Positions 32,876 to 41,295 of a stretch of 41,759 bases of DNA are shown in pieces. Both the position numbers and the translations under genes were made by a program. Each line of letters opens with the position of its first letter. Within the stretch, counting starts at the first letter, position 1. A model generated the notes under the pieces. That model ran no database searches, was not told where the DNA came from, and saw only the letters and a program-made list of their open reading frames with translations. The stretch comes from CAYZJV01 sp964482325 (GTDB lineage: Bacteria; Spirochaetota; Spirochaetia; Sphaerochaetales; Sphaerochaetaceae), in contig CAYZXD010000020.1 in assembly GCA_964482325.1 (NCBI GenBank), positions 1 to 41,759 on the forward strand, read 5' to 3'.

Positions 32876-34243
32876 TGCCGATTGCGTGCCGAATTGGGCA
32901 AAGGCCGCTCGAGTCGCTTCATCTTCGGTCGGTGCCACGGCATTTGCCCGGATGGTCCCGGTTCTTCCCATGATCGTACCCCGGACAAGATTAATGAAAA
33001 GGGTCTCTCCCGTAACCGTGACGGAAAAGCCTTTCCCGGTACTTTGTGCAAAGGAAATGCCGACCGTCCCGTAAAAGATCGCAGGATAGGTAGGAAACTG
33101 CTGTTGCAAAGCTGCAATCAATTCATCATCTTCTGCAACAGTCACGGGAGGGACCAACTGTAATCGGATACCATCAGATGTAAGCAGTGAAGCGAGGTAA
33201 ACTGCAGCAGAGTCGGTTTTCAACAAGGATCCCTGCAGAGAATATTCGGCAATCATCACCGCAGCCCGTTGCGATCCCAAAAGCGAAACACGGGTATAGG
33301 CGTACGACTGACGACTCTCCTCCTGCCTTTCAAGCAGCGTAGCGTACAGCTGATGATCGATGGTCTGCAGGGGTGCAAGTACTGCCAAAAGATCAATCTG
33401 AAATACGATCTCGCCCTGACCGACGATAGTAGGATTATCGGGGGTAAAAAGGATCTGCCCTGAAGTGTCAGTGATGGCACGTTGCGTATCCCGATAGAGA
33501 TTGCCCAACCCATCCCGTGCCTCATAGTGTGCTGTGATCGGAGCTTCTATGACGCGGGGTGAGAGTGCTCTGTTTCCCCGTCTCACCGTCACGGTGGTTG
33601 CGGGTATGGAAGGATCTCCAGCAGCAACACTGATGGAGAGATTCTCAAGTATTTCCCCGATCTGCTGTATCGCTCGCTCATATTGTTGAGCTCCCCGATC
33701 AACCGGCATAGATGCTGAAATATCCGCTATCTGTACATATTTTTCTAGAGCAACGGTATCGCGATTGTTACGGAAAGCCTGAGATACCTCCTCATATAAT
33801 CGCTGTATCATCTGTTGCTGTTCGAGCAGTAACACCTCAGCAGCAGAACGGGTCTGCTGCAAAACCTCGCTGTCTGCAACCCCGAGAAAATACACCGTGG
33901 TATTCTGTTCAGTGACTTTGACAAAATCCTGAGTAACACGCAGTTTGAAGGCATCAATTGCATCACTTCTGGAAAGCTCGGCAATATACTCGCCGGCAAT
34001 GTCTCTTCCGATATAGTTTGAAATCTGCTGAAGCAGTGATTCATAGGCAAGAATCCGGGCACGTGTTTCAGAATCAGCACTACCACTACCGACAAATGCC
34101 ATCTGATTACGTGCCACTTGCGGTTCATACACCCATGCAGGAACTCCCTCAACGTTTGCACGAACCCAGGTACTCAGCGAGGAACACCCCGCGAGCAGGA
34201 TGAGCAATATCACAAGGAGTGAACCAAGTACACGTCTATTCAT
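32843..34243 (-). CDS. LPP20-type lipoprotein
   Basis: A 466-residue lipoprotein with signal peptide MNRRVLGSLLVILLILLAGC. The first mature part (about 35-130: VPAWVYEPQ, VGSGSADSETRARILAYESLLQQIS) matches the LPP20 domain of exported lipoproteins. The remainder is a long alternating region with no domain I recognise. Function unknown; an envelope role is likely. It follows the exported 352-residue protein by 9 nt and ends tail to tail with the phosphodiesterase gene. Confidence 0.8.
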   Translation of the reverse strand: MNRRVLGSLLVILLILLAGCSSLSTWVRANVEGVPAWVYEPQVARNQMAFVGSGSADSETRARILAYESLLQQISNYIGRDIAGEYIAELSRSDAIDAFKLRVTQDFVKVTEQNTTVYFLGVADSEVLQQTRSAAEVLLLEQQQMIQRLYEEVSQAFRNNRDTVALEKYVQIADISASMPVDRGAQQYERAIQQIGEILENLSISVAAGDPSIPATTVTVRRGNRALSPRVIEAPITAHYEARDGLGNLYRDTQRAITDTSGQILFTPDNPTIVGQGEIVFQIDLLAVLAPLQTIDHQLYATLLERQEESRQSYAYTRVSLLGSQRAAVMIAEYSLQGSLLKTDSAAVYLASLLTSDGIRLQLVPPVTVAEDDELIAALQQQFPTYPAIFYGTVGISFAQSTGKGFSVTVTGETLFINLVRGTIMGRTGTIRANAVAPTEDEATRAAFAQFGTQSASLLYRYLYRR

Positions 34244-34252
34244 ATTCCTACT

Positions 34253-35311
34253 CTACCATATCCAACCGACCATTGGGGAGAGTACGACTCCCTGTGCGTT
34301 ACTCTGAACGGTACGCACCGTCTGCCAGTCGGTCACCACACGATAGCGATACCCACCGGAAAGTCCCCAGAACCAGTGAGGACCTCCCTGATAAGTCAAC
34401 TCCACCATCACGGATGCACCATAGAGGAACTGTGGCGATGATACATTATCCATCAGTACCCCCCCGGTAACATATACAGCGGCACCAAGATGTATCTGCG
34501 TCCACCATGCGCCCAGTGAGTCTGGACCAATATTCCACGAGGAGACTGAGGAGGTACGCAGCAATCCGATATTGAAAGCAATTTCATACGATGAGGGGTT
34601 TTTTACATACCACTCAAGATCTCCCTGGGCTGCCAGATAGAATCTGGAGTGCAGTAAGGGCCACCGACAGAGAACCGAGATGCCGATCCGATTAAGGGAT
34701 ATTGGTACCTGAAAAAAAAGGTGTCCGGTTCGAACGTCCCTTTCAAGCGGCATCCCCGGCAAGAGCGGTCTATCGGTCCATATCGGTTCCAACTCAGTTA
34801 CCGTTACCGGTCCCGACTCATCTGATGTAGTGAATTGATCTGAAACTGCAAGACGGGCAAACAGGCGGTTCTCATAATCGGGTACAGTCACCTGCGAACC
34901 AACTGGAAGTTCGCCCAAAGTAGTAGACCAATATCCTGAAGGTCCGGCAGATGTAATATGACTCTGATCCGGTTCACCCATCACCGAAGAGCGGAGCAGT
35001 AGCTTCAGGCGGTCTCTATACTGATCAGGTATGGTCTGCATATCATCAGAAACAAAAGCAAGCACCCGTTCCTGTTCAATTCCAGCACAGGAAAAACGAA
35101 TGCTCAGTTGTACCAGGTATGAATCGGGGAAAGTGTCCTCATCGATGCTGACATCAATGACTTCACCCTGGCATGAAATTCCGAATGAGTAATATTGCTG
35201 CACTACCTCATCAGTAATTTTCTGGAATGACTGCATCGGAATCTGAGCGCTAAGCGGTACTGCGGTGAGGGCAAGCACCAGAACCAGTTTCCAGAAAACC
35301 TGACCCTTCAA
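34253..35311 (-). CDS. Exported protein of unknown function, possible outer-membrane barrel
   Basis: A 352-residue protein starting at a TTG (35311) that overlaps the pepT stop (ATTGA), with GAGG about 8 nt upstream. The open frame's earlier ATG lies inside pepT and would bury the signal sequence. The signal peptide (KGQVFWKLVLVLALTAVPLSAQ) is clear. The last about 170 residues alternate with aromatic girdles (FYLAAQGDLEWYV, WFWGLSGGYRYRV) and end in GWIW, as outer-membrane beta-barrels do. No family recognised. Co-transcribed with the LPP20 lipoprotein. Confidence 0.7.
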   Translation of the reverse strand: MKGQVFWKLVLVLALTAVPLSAQIPMQSFQKITDEVVQQYYSFGISCQGEVIDVSIDEDTFPDSYLVQLSIRFSCAGIEQERVLAFVSDDMQTIPDQYRDRLKLLLRSSVMGEPDQSHITSAGPSGYWSTTLGELPVGSQVTVPDYENRLFARLAVSDQFTTSDESGPVTVTELEPIWTDRPLLPGMPLERDVRTGHLFFQVPISLNRIGISVLCRWPLLHSRFYLAAQGDLEWYVKNPSSYEIAFNIGLLRTSSVSSWNIGPDSLGAWWTQIHLGAAVYVTGGVLMDNVSSPQFLYGASVMVELTYQGGPHWFWGLSGGYRYRVVTDWQTVRTVQSNAQGVVLSPMVGWIW

Positions 35312-36561
35312 TCGGAAACCTCGGCCCAATAAGCGGTAATTGCTTCGACCAACTGTGCAGACTCTTCCATTGCAGGAAGCGCCACCCATTCAAACCGAGA
35401 GTGGAGGTTATGCGACCCGGTATAGATATTCGGAGCAGGGATACCCATCTCTGCCAGCCGGGCGCCATCGGTACCCCCACGAATGATTTTTTGTTCGAGC
35501 GGGAGGCCCAATTGTTCTCCAGCTTTCCAGACAGCTTCCATGATTTTCGGATCTTCTCTGATTGCCTCATACATATTGCGGTACATCACCGTTGATGAGA
35601 GTGATACCCTGCCACCCGGAAAAATATTTTCTACGGTTGTTCCGAGCGATGTAAGGACTGCAATTCTTCGTTGCAGTCCTTCGTAATCAAAGTCTCTCAC
35701 ATAGACGGTAAGTTGTGTTTCTGCACTGGTTCCTTCCATCTCTTCGGCACAGTAGTACCCGTATCGTCCATCCGTTGCCTCCGGACTTTCACTTGCAGGC
35801 AATGCAGCAATAAATGTAGTTGCCATGGAAATACTATTTACCATCCTCCCCCGTGCCGCACCGAGATGATACGGAATACCATGAAAGGTCACTTCCACTG
35901 TAGCCGCATTAAAACATTCTGCTTCGATTTCTCCCCGCCTTCCCCCATCTACCGTATAACAGCAGCGAGCGGTAAGCAGATTCACATCAAAGGCATCCAT
36001 ACCGTGTCCGGTCTCTTCATCAGATGTGAACACCAGCTCAACGGTGCCGTGTTTCACGGCATCCGGTTTCATCAGCTGTTCGGCAAGAGTTACGAGAATT
36101 GCCACGCCAGCCTTATCATCTCCGCCGAGCAGGGTATTCCCATCAGTTACTACGAGAGTCTCACCGATATACGCAGTGAGATCAGGATTTTCCGCAACGG
36201 CAATCTGATAGGTATCATTCAGATCAATATCAGTACCATCATAAGCGGTAATCACCCGAGGTTTCACCTGATTTCCCATCACATCATCGGCAACATCAAC
36301 ATGGGCCATAAATCCAATTGTCGGAACCGATACTCTATCAGGAAGATTGCTTGGAATCCTGGCAATCAGGTACCCGTTTGGGTCAAAGACAGTATCAGTT
36401 ATGCTCAGATCATGCAGCTCCCGCTCGATCATATGAAGCAATTCCAACTGCCCGCAACTGGTCGGGCGCTGATCAATGATATGTGGGTCACTCATAGTAT
36501 CAACGGCAACATAACGAAGGAAACGGTCAAGTAGGGACTGAGATAGGGAAGATCGGCTCAT
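35308..36561 (-). CDS. pepT: Peptidase T (tripeptide aminopeptidase)
   Basis: A 417-residue M20 di-zinc peptidase that removes N-terminal residues from tripeptides. The metal and catalytic residues lie in MAHVDVADDV, LGGDDKAGVA, TSDEETGHGMDAFD and YTVDGG, and RGGTDGARL comes near the end. The start is the ATG at 36561 (MSRSSLSQSLLDRFL), with GAGGAG 9 nt upstream. The frame extends 15 codons further but lacks support. It heads a three-gene unit with two envelope proteins. Confidence 0.95.
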   Translation of the reverse strand: MSRSSLSQSLLDRFLRYVAVDTMSDPHIIDQRPTSCGQLELLHMIERELHDLSITDTVFDPNGYLIARIPSNLPDRVSVPTIGFMAHVDVADDVMGNQVKPRVITAYDGTDIDLNDTYQIAVAENPDLTAYIGETLVVTDGNTLLGGDDKAGVAILVTLAEQLMKPDAVKHGTVELVFTSDEETGHGMDAFDVNLLTARCCYTVDGGRRGEIEAECFNAATVEVTFHGIPYHLGAARGRMVNSISMATTFIAALPASESPEATDGRYGYYCAEEMEGTSAETQLTVYVRDFDYEGLQRRIAVLTSLGTTVENIFPGGRVSLSSTVMYRNMYEAIREDPKIMEAVWKAGEQLGLPLEQKIIRGGTDGARLAEMGIPAPNIYTGSHNLHSRFEWVALPAMEESAQLVEAITAYWAEVSD

Positions 36562-36594
36562 TTTGTGTAGCTCCTCAGTAGATAATCTAGACGC

Positions 36595-36623
36595 ATTATT
36601 CCACATTTAGCAGCAGCAGACAA
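36595..36623 (-). promoter_or_regulatory. Candidate pepT promoter
   Basis: On the minus strand TTGTCT (36618-36623), 17-bp spacer, AATAAT (36595-36600). It predicts a leader of about 28 nt carrying the GAGGAG site before the pepT ATG. Confidence 0.55.
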
Positions 36624-36651
36624 GGCAGTCTTCCCTATTAACGCACATGCA

Positions 36652-37515
36652 TCAGGCATTAAAATTATACTTTTTCAGCATAGGTTTCACCATATCCATC
36701 ACCTGGTAAATCGAAAATACCACAATGATGAGACCCGTCACTACCGGTCCATTGGTCATGGTCTTTCCCACGGTCATCATGGAGGTTGCCACCGCATAGG
36801 AGGCAGCGGGGTCAGTCGTTACATCTACGATCCACTCCTGAAAAGACTGACTCATTGAATCTTCACTATACTTGTAGTAACGATAGATGGAAAGGACTGT
36901 CGTTGCAGTAATCCCTGCTGCAATCGATATCGCCGCAGCTGCAGAAACCTTCCCCCAGAACATCACCTTCGGGATACAGGCATACACCACACCGGCAACC
37001 ATAAGTACCAAGGTCTTCGTCACTAACTTCTGCAGGTCCCTCATAAAGGCAGGACGCTGGTTGGGAGGAAGAGCCCGAAGTGTTGCTTCCCCATACGCAG
37101 AAAGTGCCCGTTCAGTTTCCCCCATCCGTTCAGACAGCGCAGAAAAATCTTCCTGAGGGATCAGAGGAGAGGCTTTTTCCAGCACTGAAGAAGCATCCGC
37201 CTGCGACGCTACCGCATGACAGAAGGCTACATAATCTGCACCACCGTCTTCTTGTAGTAACTGTGATACCACCGATTCTCCGGTAGCTCCGTCCAGAAGA
37301 TGGGCAGCACGTGTGGAAAAGTCCTCATGCTCCTGGAGAACCGGCTGCACAATAGCAAGCTGTTCATCCACGACCTGAGAGACTAACGGTACCATCTCCT
37401 CAGTACTCAGCTTACGGTTTTCAACTGGTTGCCAGGCAAGAGAGCACCCGAGAAGACTTACCATAATCCAACCCGACAGCACTTGAGAAAGTATGCCCTT
37501 CATCCGTTTATTCAT
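36652..37515 (-). CDS. Lipoprotein with membrane segments, function unknown
   Basis: A 287-residue protein with a signal sequence and lipobox SLLGC (Cys 24). Residues 35-150 are helical and soluble. Hydrophobic stretches at about 165-185, 190-212 and 255-275 look like membrane helices, unusual for a lipoprotein. No family recognised. AAGGAGG precedes the ATG, which overlaps the upstream gene by 4 nt, so the pair is co-translated. Confidence 0.65.
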   Translation of the reverse strand: MNKRMKGILSQVLSGWIMVSLLGCSLAWQPVENRKLSTEEMVPLVSQVVDEQLAIVQPVLQEHEDFSTRAAHLLDGATGESVVSQLLQEDGGADYVAFCHAVASQADASSVLEKASPLIPQEDFSALSERMGETERALSAYGEATLRALPPNQRPAFMRDLQKLVTKTLVLMVAGVVYACIPKVMFWGKVSAAAAISIAAGITATTVLSIYRYYKYSEDSMSQSFQEWIVDVTTDPAASYAVATSMMTVGKTMTNGPVVTGLIIVVFSIYQVMDMVKPMLKKYNFNA

Positions 37516-38090
37516 CTATACACCTCCTTTTCCCGAATTCCTCCGGGTTGTATCGAAGAAAAAACCCACCCAATATCTAGGCAGAACTGTAGACGTCTTC
37601 TGGTTGGAACCAGAGCAGATACGTAGGAAAAGCTATCGGGATTCTCATCAGCCGGTTCTCGATACACCAGCGATGGTCTGATAAAAAATCCGGGAAGCAC
37701 TTCCCAGCGATAGCCGAAAACAAGTTCATGTAAGTAATGAATCGGTTGTTGCGGAATGTATGGACCGATAAACAGGGCAATTTGTGTGAGCGTTATTCCG
37801 ATATAGGGGCCGGTAATCCATGGAGAGACAAGCAGGCTCAGTGCAACATCGAGTAATACTTCATTGCCGCCACTGCGATCGAAGGTACAGGAAACTGGTA
37901 ATGAAATTGCAATACCATCTCCCAGATCGGCGCCTAAAGAGAGGCGCAAAGCAGCATGATCACGCCATAGTGCATCGATGGCCATCACGTCAGCTGAAAC
38001 AGAAAATGAAACAGCAGTCTCCTGACTATCGGCAGATAGCGGAAGAGAAAAAGAGAGGATAAGCAGAAAAATAATGATGAACCGGTGCAT
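37512..38090 (-). CDS. Exported protein of unknown function
   Basis: A 192-residue protein with an N-terminal signal peptide (MHRFIIIFLLILSFSLPLSADS). The mature part alternates short strands (LRLSLGADLGDGIAISL, LLVSPWITGPYIGITLT, FFIRPSLVYREP) like a small beta-barrel or beta-sandwich. No family recognised. AAGGGGG lies 5 nt before the ATG. An unusual inverted repeat lies just upstream. Confidence 0.65.
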   Translation of the reverse strand: MHRFIIIFLLILSFSLPLSADSQETAVSFSVSADVMAIDALWRDHAALRLSLGADLGDGIAISLPVSCTFDRSGGNEVLLDVALSLLVSPWITGPYIGITLTQIALFIGPYIPQQPIHYLHELVFGYRWEVLPGFFIRPSLVYREPADENPDSFSYVSALVPTRRRLQFCLDIGWVFSSIQPGGIREKEVYR

Positions 38091-38113
38091 TGCAGCCCCC
38101 TTCCCATGCGGTA

Positions 38114-38146
38114 GTTCTCAGTCAGGTGCACCCTAACACTGAGAAC
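38114..38146. repeat. 9-bp inverted repeat with a nested palindrome
   Basis: GTTCTCAGT (38114-38122) and ACTGAGAAC (38138-38146) enclose 15 bases that contain the palindrome GGTGCACC (38125-38132). It lies between the PH-like gene and the 192-residue exported gene. No T-run follows on either strand, so it does not look like an intrinsic terminator; an operator or mRNA structure is more likely. Confidence 0.5.
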
Positions 38147-38176
38147 CGGGAGCAGCAATCGCCACTTCAGGTTAGT

Positions 38177-38686
38177 CTATTTTATCTGGTCGTCGTTCCA
38201 ACCAAGGGCCTGGATGAGCTCTTGTTTATGCCGTCGGGCAAACGAGGCAACGAATTTTGCCTCATCCCCATCTGAGAGGTGAAAGGTGATACCATTTCGC
38301 AATCCGATTACCCGGCCGACGGAGAATCGTTTGATCTCTTCAACAGCAACCTGCCATACCAGTTTTGCCTGATGTTCCTGTCCTTTCTTTCGGGACATCT
38401 GATAGAGCTGTACAGCTGATTCAGTGATTACCAGACGTCCGCGTACCAGATCTTCACTATTCATCGGGGGGACTTTCCCCACAAACAGGGAAAAGGAGAG
38501 CGGTTGCGCAACCACTCTCTGCACAGCGGAGAGCGGAACCCAATATGATATTCGGTAGTAGAGATATAACACACCGAACAGAAGGATAAACAAAGACCAA
38601 TACATCCATCGGGGGAATTGTTCTGCGGGCATGAATATAATCAATGCAAAGAGAGCGAGGAGCAATAATTTCATTACTGTTTTCAT
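38177..38686 (-). CDS. Membrane-anchored PH-like domain protein
   Basis: A 169-residue protein with two N-terminal membrane helices (about 3-20 and 28-45) and a C-terminal domain (about 85-165) that reads like a bacterial PH domain (RLVITESAVQLYQM, WQVAVEEIKRFSVGRVIGL, GITFHLSDGDEAKFV). The family is not firm. I start at the ATG at 38686. There is no Shine-Dalgarno, but a TATAGT box ends 6 nt upstream. It diverges from the DUF2156 gene. Confidence 0.6.
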   Translation of the reverse strand: MKTVMKLLLLALFALIIFMPAEQFPRWMYWSLFILLFGVLYLYYRISYWVPLSAVQRVVAQPLSFSLFVGKVPPMNSEDLVRGRLVITESAVQLYQMSRKKGQEHQAKLVWQVAVEEIKRFSVGRVIGLRNGITFHLSDGDEAKFVASFARRHKQELIQALGWNDDQIK

Positions 38687-38692
38687 GCAGAT

Positions 38693-38721
38693 ACTATACG
38701 GTAAAATTACCGCTTTGTGTA
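38693..38721 (-). promoter_or_regulatory. Candidate leaderless promoter with palindromic spacer
   Basis: On the minus strand TACACA (38716-38721), 17-bp spacer, TATAGT (38693-38698), then six bases to the ATG at 38686. The spacer holds the palindrome CGGTAA-AA-TTACCG (38699-38712), touching the -10 box, a natural place for a repressor operator. Confidence 0.5.
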
Positions 38722-38724
38722 TAC

Positions 38725-38753
38725 TTGCCGCCAAGTCCTCTTTCGAGTATCTT
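38725..38753 (+). promoter_or_regulatory. Candidate leaderless promoter of the DUF2156 gene
   Basis: TTGCCG (38725-38730), 17-bp spacer, TATCTT (38748-38753), followed by seven bases and the ATG at 38761. There is no Shine-Dalgarno in between. Confidence 0.42.
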
Positions 38754-38760
38754 ATCGATT

Positions 38761-39675
38761 ATGCATTCCATACCAAGATACCCTGATGAAACACCGCTTG
38801 AACTCGCGCATTATGCTGAGCTGCAGAATTTTCTAATCACTCATCGCCACGGCGTCAGTGAATTTTCTCTGGCTTCGCTCTATCCATTTACCAAAAAGCG
38901 CCATTATACGGTAAGTGCTTATACCGATGCTGCGGGAGAGGAAGGATTTTTACTTCGGGGAGACCAGGTAATCGAGGAAAGAAAAGAACGCTTTGCCATG
39001 TTTCCCAAAGGATATCCGGGAAAAGAACTTGTGAATGACATCTTTTCCCACGTTCAGGAAATCAACAGTATCGGAGAAGATATCGTCCAGCAGTGGAGAC
39101 CGTCGATTGAAACCGACCACCCGCATCTGACGTTGCAGGAAGACCGCGATAATGCCGATTACATCTACCTGAGAAAGCATCTGATCGACCTGCCTGGACC
39201 CAGTCTTCATAAAAAGCTGCAGCATGCCCTTAAATTTGCTGACTCCTACCCGAATCGGGTACTTCTGCCTTCCCATTTAGCTAACAGCTCGGACATGGTA
39301 GCCGTACTTGATGCCTGGGCAGAAGGAAAGGATGTCGTGGAGGATTACCAGGCAACCATGCTTGCGATTGAGCATAGAGAAAAGCTGGGATTGAAGGGTG
39401 ATGTCCTCTATGTGGATGATACACCCATCGCTTTTGCTCTTGGTGAAGATGATGGGCCCTCCCGATTTATCGTGCATATAGAAAAAGCCATTGGATCATA
39501 TCGAGGAGTATATCAATACATCAACCGCGCATTTGCTGCGGAGCTCTCTGAGCGAATTCTGGAAATCAACCGTGAGCAGGATCTTGGAATTCCCGGGCTC
39601 CGACAGGCAAAGTCAACGTATAAGCCTATTCGGCTGCAAATGAAATATCGGATCCGGTCAGCTTCATCGGTCTGA
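38761..39675 (+). CDS. DUF2156 (GNAT-fold, PG-lysyltransferase-like) protein
   Basis: A 304-residue protein with the DUF2156 fold, related to the C-terminal aminoacyl-transferase domain of phosphatidylglycerol lysyltransferases but without the membrane part. Visible landmarks are YAELQNFLITHRHGVSEFSLASLYPF, DNADYIYLRKHLIDLPG and the C-terminal YINRAFAAEL and INREQDLGIPGLRQAKSTYKP. The substrate is unknown. The start MHSIPRYPDETPLEL fits the family; the frame's ATG 39 codons earlier crosses the divergent promoters. The 3' end overlaps the antiporter gene by 12 nt. Confidence 0.82.
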   Translation: MHSIPRYPDETPLELAHYAELQNFLITHRHGVSEFSLASLYPFTKKRHYTVSAYTDAAGEEGFLLRGDQVIEERKERFAMFPKGYPGKELVNDIFSHVQEINSIGEDIVQQWRPSIETDHPHLTLQEDRDNADYIYLRKHLIDLPGPSLHKKLQHALKFADSYPNRVLLPSHLANSSDMVAVLDAWAEGKDVVEDYQATMLAIEHREKLGLKGDVLYVDDTPIAFALGEDDGPSRFIVHIEKAIGSYRGVYQYINRAFAAELSERILEINREQDLGIPGLRQAKSTYKPIRLQMKYRIRSASSV

Positions 39676-41286
39676 TTCCTGCTGCCGGGCAAACATATTG
39701 ATCAGTAGCCCTGCCCCCATCATCTCGGGTTGTTCCATACTCTTTAGACTATCAACAAACTCCTGCAAGTCAACAAGGGTCTCAGTGAGCAATAGCCTTA
39801 CAAAAGCTTCCTGCTGCTGTTTTCCATGCACTTCGATTACTGAACCATGGCGTTTCAGGATAAAAATCATATCCTCATTTCTGATCTGCCAGGAATGAAT
39901 TGAACCTTCAATTGTACGAATATAAAATCCCTCTGCACGGAAGGCATCACTGATGGAACGACGGATAAATTCGGCTGCGCGTTCAGAAGGGAATTCCAGC
40001 TCAAGGGTGATCATATCAGCTTCTTCAGGCTCTGCAAGTTCTTTGCGATATCCCGATCCTCCCTGAAAGGATTGCACGAGTATCGGGGGAGCTGCAATTG
40101 AAGCAAGCAACATGGTCATAACCGCCACACCAAACATGTCCGGACCGATAGCACCACTAGCTAAACCGATACCGGCTACGATGAGTGTTACTTCTCCACG
40201 AGGAAGCATTCCTGCGCCGATTCTCAAAGCACCACGAAGATTAAATCCCACAAACAGTGAGGGTAATCCACATCCCACCAGTTTCCCAATAAAAGCGATG
40301 AGTGAAAAGAGTAATCCGAACCCGAGAACCGTAACGATGGCTCCAAAATCGACCATCATTCCCATGACCGCAAAGAAAACCGGGATAAAATAGTCGCCAA
40401 CAGCCTTTACTCGTTCAGTAATTTCCATAGATACATCAGTCTGACTGAATGAGAGCCCGGCGATATAGGCACCGATGATCATTGCCAGTCCAGCCATCTC
40501 GGATAGTCCAGCTAACAAGAGTGCAAGCCCAAATGAAATCTCAGCCATTACACTCAATGACTCAAGTTTCTTCATCCGCTTGGTGAGATGGGGAGCAGCA
40601 AAAATTCCTACTACCATACAGATTGCCCAGAATCCGACAGCTTTGAACGCAACAGCTCCTATGGTTGACCACGCGATGGAACCTCCGCCCATCTCTACTG
40701 AAGCAATACCGACGACCACGGAGAGCAGTACAATACTGATCACATCATCAAGTACTGCAGCGGCAAGAATCGTCACCCCTTCCGGAGTAGATATCTTTTT
40801 TGTCTCACCGAGAATTCGGGCGGTGATACCGATTGAGGTCGCTGTACAGATCGTCCCGAGGAACAGAGCCTCCGGATCCATGATCGAATGCACTTCAGGA
40901 TGAAGCAATACGGTCACTCCGGCACCGAGCAGAAATGAAAATATCACCCCACCCAGACCGACAACCGAAGCCTTTCCGCTAAAACGGAGGAAGGTGGGAA
41001 GATCAGTTTCCAGTCCACTGGTGAATAGGAGAAAAATAGAACCTATCGTAGCAATACCATACAACTCAGGACTGACCGGGATAGTACCTCCGGTGAGCGG
41101 GAATAATGGTCCGAGTGACCCGAGAGGAACAGCTCCAAGAACGTACGGACCGATCAGCATACCGGCTACCAACTCACCAAGAACTTTTGGTTGATGGAGT
41201 TTTCGAGAAAAAATCCAACCGCTGAATTTTGCCACTACGAGAATTACGCCCAGTTGAAGGGCTAAGAACATCATTTCATGTGCCAT
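39664..41286 (-). CDS. CPA2-type cation:proton antiporter
   Basis: A 540-residue antiporter with about 12 membrane helices (1 to about 395) and a cytoplasmic tail of about 130 residues with no recognised domain. The ion-binding pair is D180-D181 in AAVLDDVIS, the DD form found in electrogenic Na+/H+ antiporters such as NapA; Kef potassium systems usually have QD. The first helices (HQPKVLGELVAGMLIGP) and GMLPRGEVTLIVAGIGLASG are typical. GAGGTG precedes the ATG. It follows an EIIA gene by 9 nt, suggesting PTS-linked control of the tail. Confidence 0.88.
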   Translation of the reverse strand: MAHEMMFLALQLGVILVVAKFSGWIFSRKLHQPKVLGELVAGMLIGPYVLGAVPLGSLGPLFPLTGGTIPVSPELYGIATIGSIFLLFTSGLETDLPTFLRFSGKASVVGLGGVIFSFLLGAGVTVLLHPEVHSIMDPEALFLGTICTATSIGITARILGETKKISTPEGVTILAAAVLDDVISIVLLSVVVGIASVEMGGGSIAWSTIGAVAFKAVGFWAICMVVGIFAAPHLTKRMKKLESLSVMAEISFGLALLLAGLSEMAGLAMIIGAYIAGLSFSQTDVSMEITERVKAVGDYFIPVFFAVMGMMVDFGAIVTVLGFGLLFSLIAFIGKLVGCGLPSLFVGFNLRGALRIGAGMLPRGEVTLIVAGIGLASGAIGPDMFGVAVMTMLLASIAAPPILVQSFQGGSGYRKELAEPEEADMITLELEFPSERAAEFIRRSISDAFRAEGFYIRTIEGSIHSWQIRNEDMIFILKRHGSVIEVHGKQQQEAFVRLLLTETLVDLQEFVDSLKSMEQPEMMGAGLLINMFARQQESDR

Positions 41287-41295
41287 AACCGCACC

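Noticed and set aside
35671..36534. 287-codon plus-strand open frame antisense to pepT
   Set aside because: The conserved PepT motifs are on the other strand, and the antisense product resembles nothing and lacks a start signal.
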